A stretch of DNA of 64,000 nt from Ancylobacter novellus (GTDB taxonomy: Bacteria > Pseudomonadota > Alphaproteobacteria > Rhizobiales > Methylopilaceae). Location: NCBI GenBank assembly GCA_003241695.1, contig QFPN01000002.1, forward strand, positions 372,001 to 436,000, read 5' to 3'. The notes beneath the pieces were generated by a model, which did no database searches, had not been told where the DNA came from, and saw only the letters and a list, made by a program, of their open reading frames with translations. Positions 63,956-64,000 of the stretch are shown in pieces; the first letter of the stretch is position 1; each line of letters begins with the position of its first letter. The position numbers and the translations under genes are program-made.

Positions 63956-64000
63956 TTTGCTGCCTTGGATCGCCGCGCCGCCGAGCCCGCAGGCCAAGAA

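Overview
The window looks like chromosomal DNA of a GC-rich alphaproteobacterium, most likely a methylotrophic member of the Hyphomicrobiales (Methylopila/Hansschlegelia-like). Reasons: a 14-subunit nuo operon with an alphaproteobacterial NuoE (C-terminal helix-hairpin-helix extension), the short ProS, paired Omp25/RopB-type barrels, rhizobial-style palindromic intergenic repeats, and a metal-independent NAD-formate dehydrogenase of the Pseudomonas sp. 101/methylotroph type. I saw no prophage, insertion sequence, integrase, rRNA or CRISPR array.

Layout. 1-2.2 kb: end of a tRNA-Val, an exported serine beta-lactamase-like protein with an inserted repeat domain, and tRNA-Asp. 2.4-9.4 kb: a probable molybdate (or tungstate) uptake locus made of a DUF2478 protein, a FecCD-type ABC importer (binding protein, permease, ATPase), a stand-alone molbindin (mop), a TrmO-like protein, a TonB-dependent receptor and a ModE-type winged-helix regulator without its metal-binding half. 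9.5-12.5 kb: an HPP membrane protein, metal-free formate dehydrogenase and its LysR-type regulator. Three sequences resembling the ModE operator (9-bp half-sites, 6-bp spacer) lie upstream of the DUF2478 gene (2364-2387), upstream of the TonB receptor (6684-6707) and, best of all, between lysR and a divergent amidotransferase-like gene (12502-12525). Together they suggest a Mo-responsive regulon in which Mo import and the choice of a Mo-free formate dehydrogenase are controlled together. This is the main proposal of the report and is an inference from sequence.

12.6-18.2 kb: amidotransferase-like protein lacking its catalytic Cys, YeiH-type exporter, lipid kinase, and a DUF1800/DUF1501 pair. 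18.6-37.3 kb: nuoABC-gfa-gfa-DEFGH-orf-IJKLMN-birA-rnj, mostly with overlapping stops and starts. It carries three uncommon insertions (two GFA genes, a 77-aa membrane protein, a dispersed repeat) and a His-rich loop in NuoL. 37.4-46.9 kb: an AT-rich DUF4304 gene, methylmalonyl-CoA epimerase, a DUF1467 protein, a soluble double-PAS chemoreceptor, proS, a periplasmic rhodanese with a YeeE/YedE thiosulfate importer, lolCD and a 36-aa small protein. 47.0-64.0 kb: dnaE, an SDR, purF-cvpA-radA with a parD/frameshifted-parE remnant, alr-dnaB, a DsbA-like protein, the rpsF-rpsR-DUF2232-rplI operon and two tandem outer-membrane barrels.
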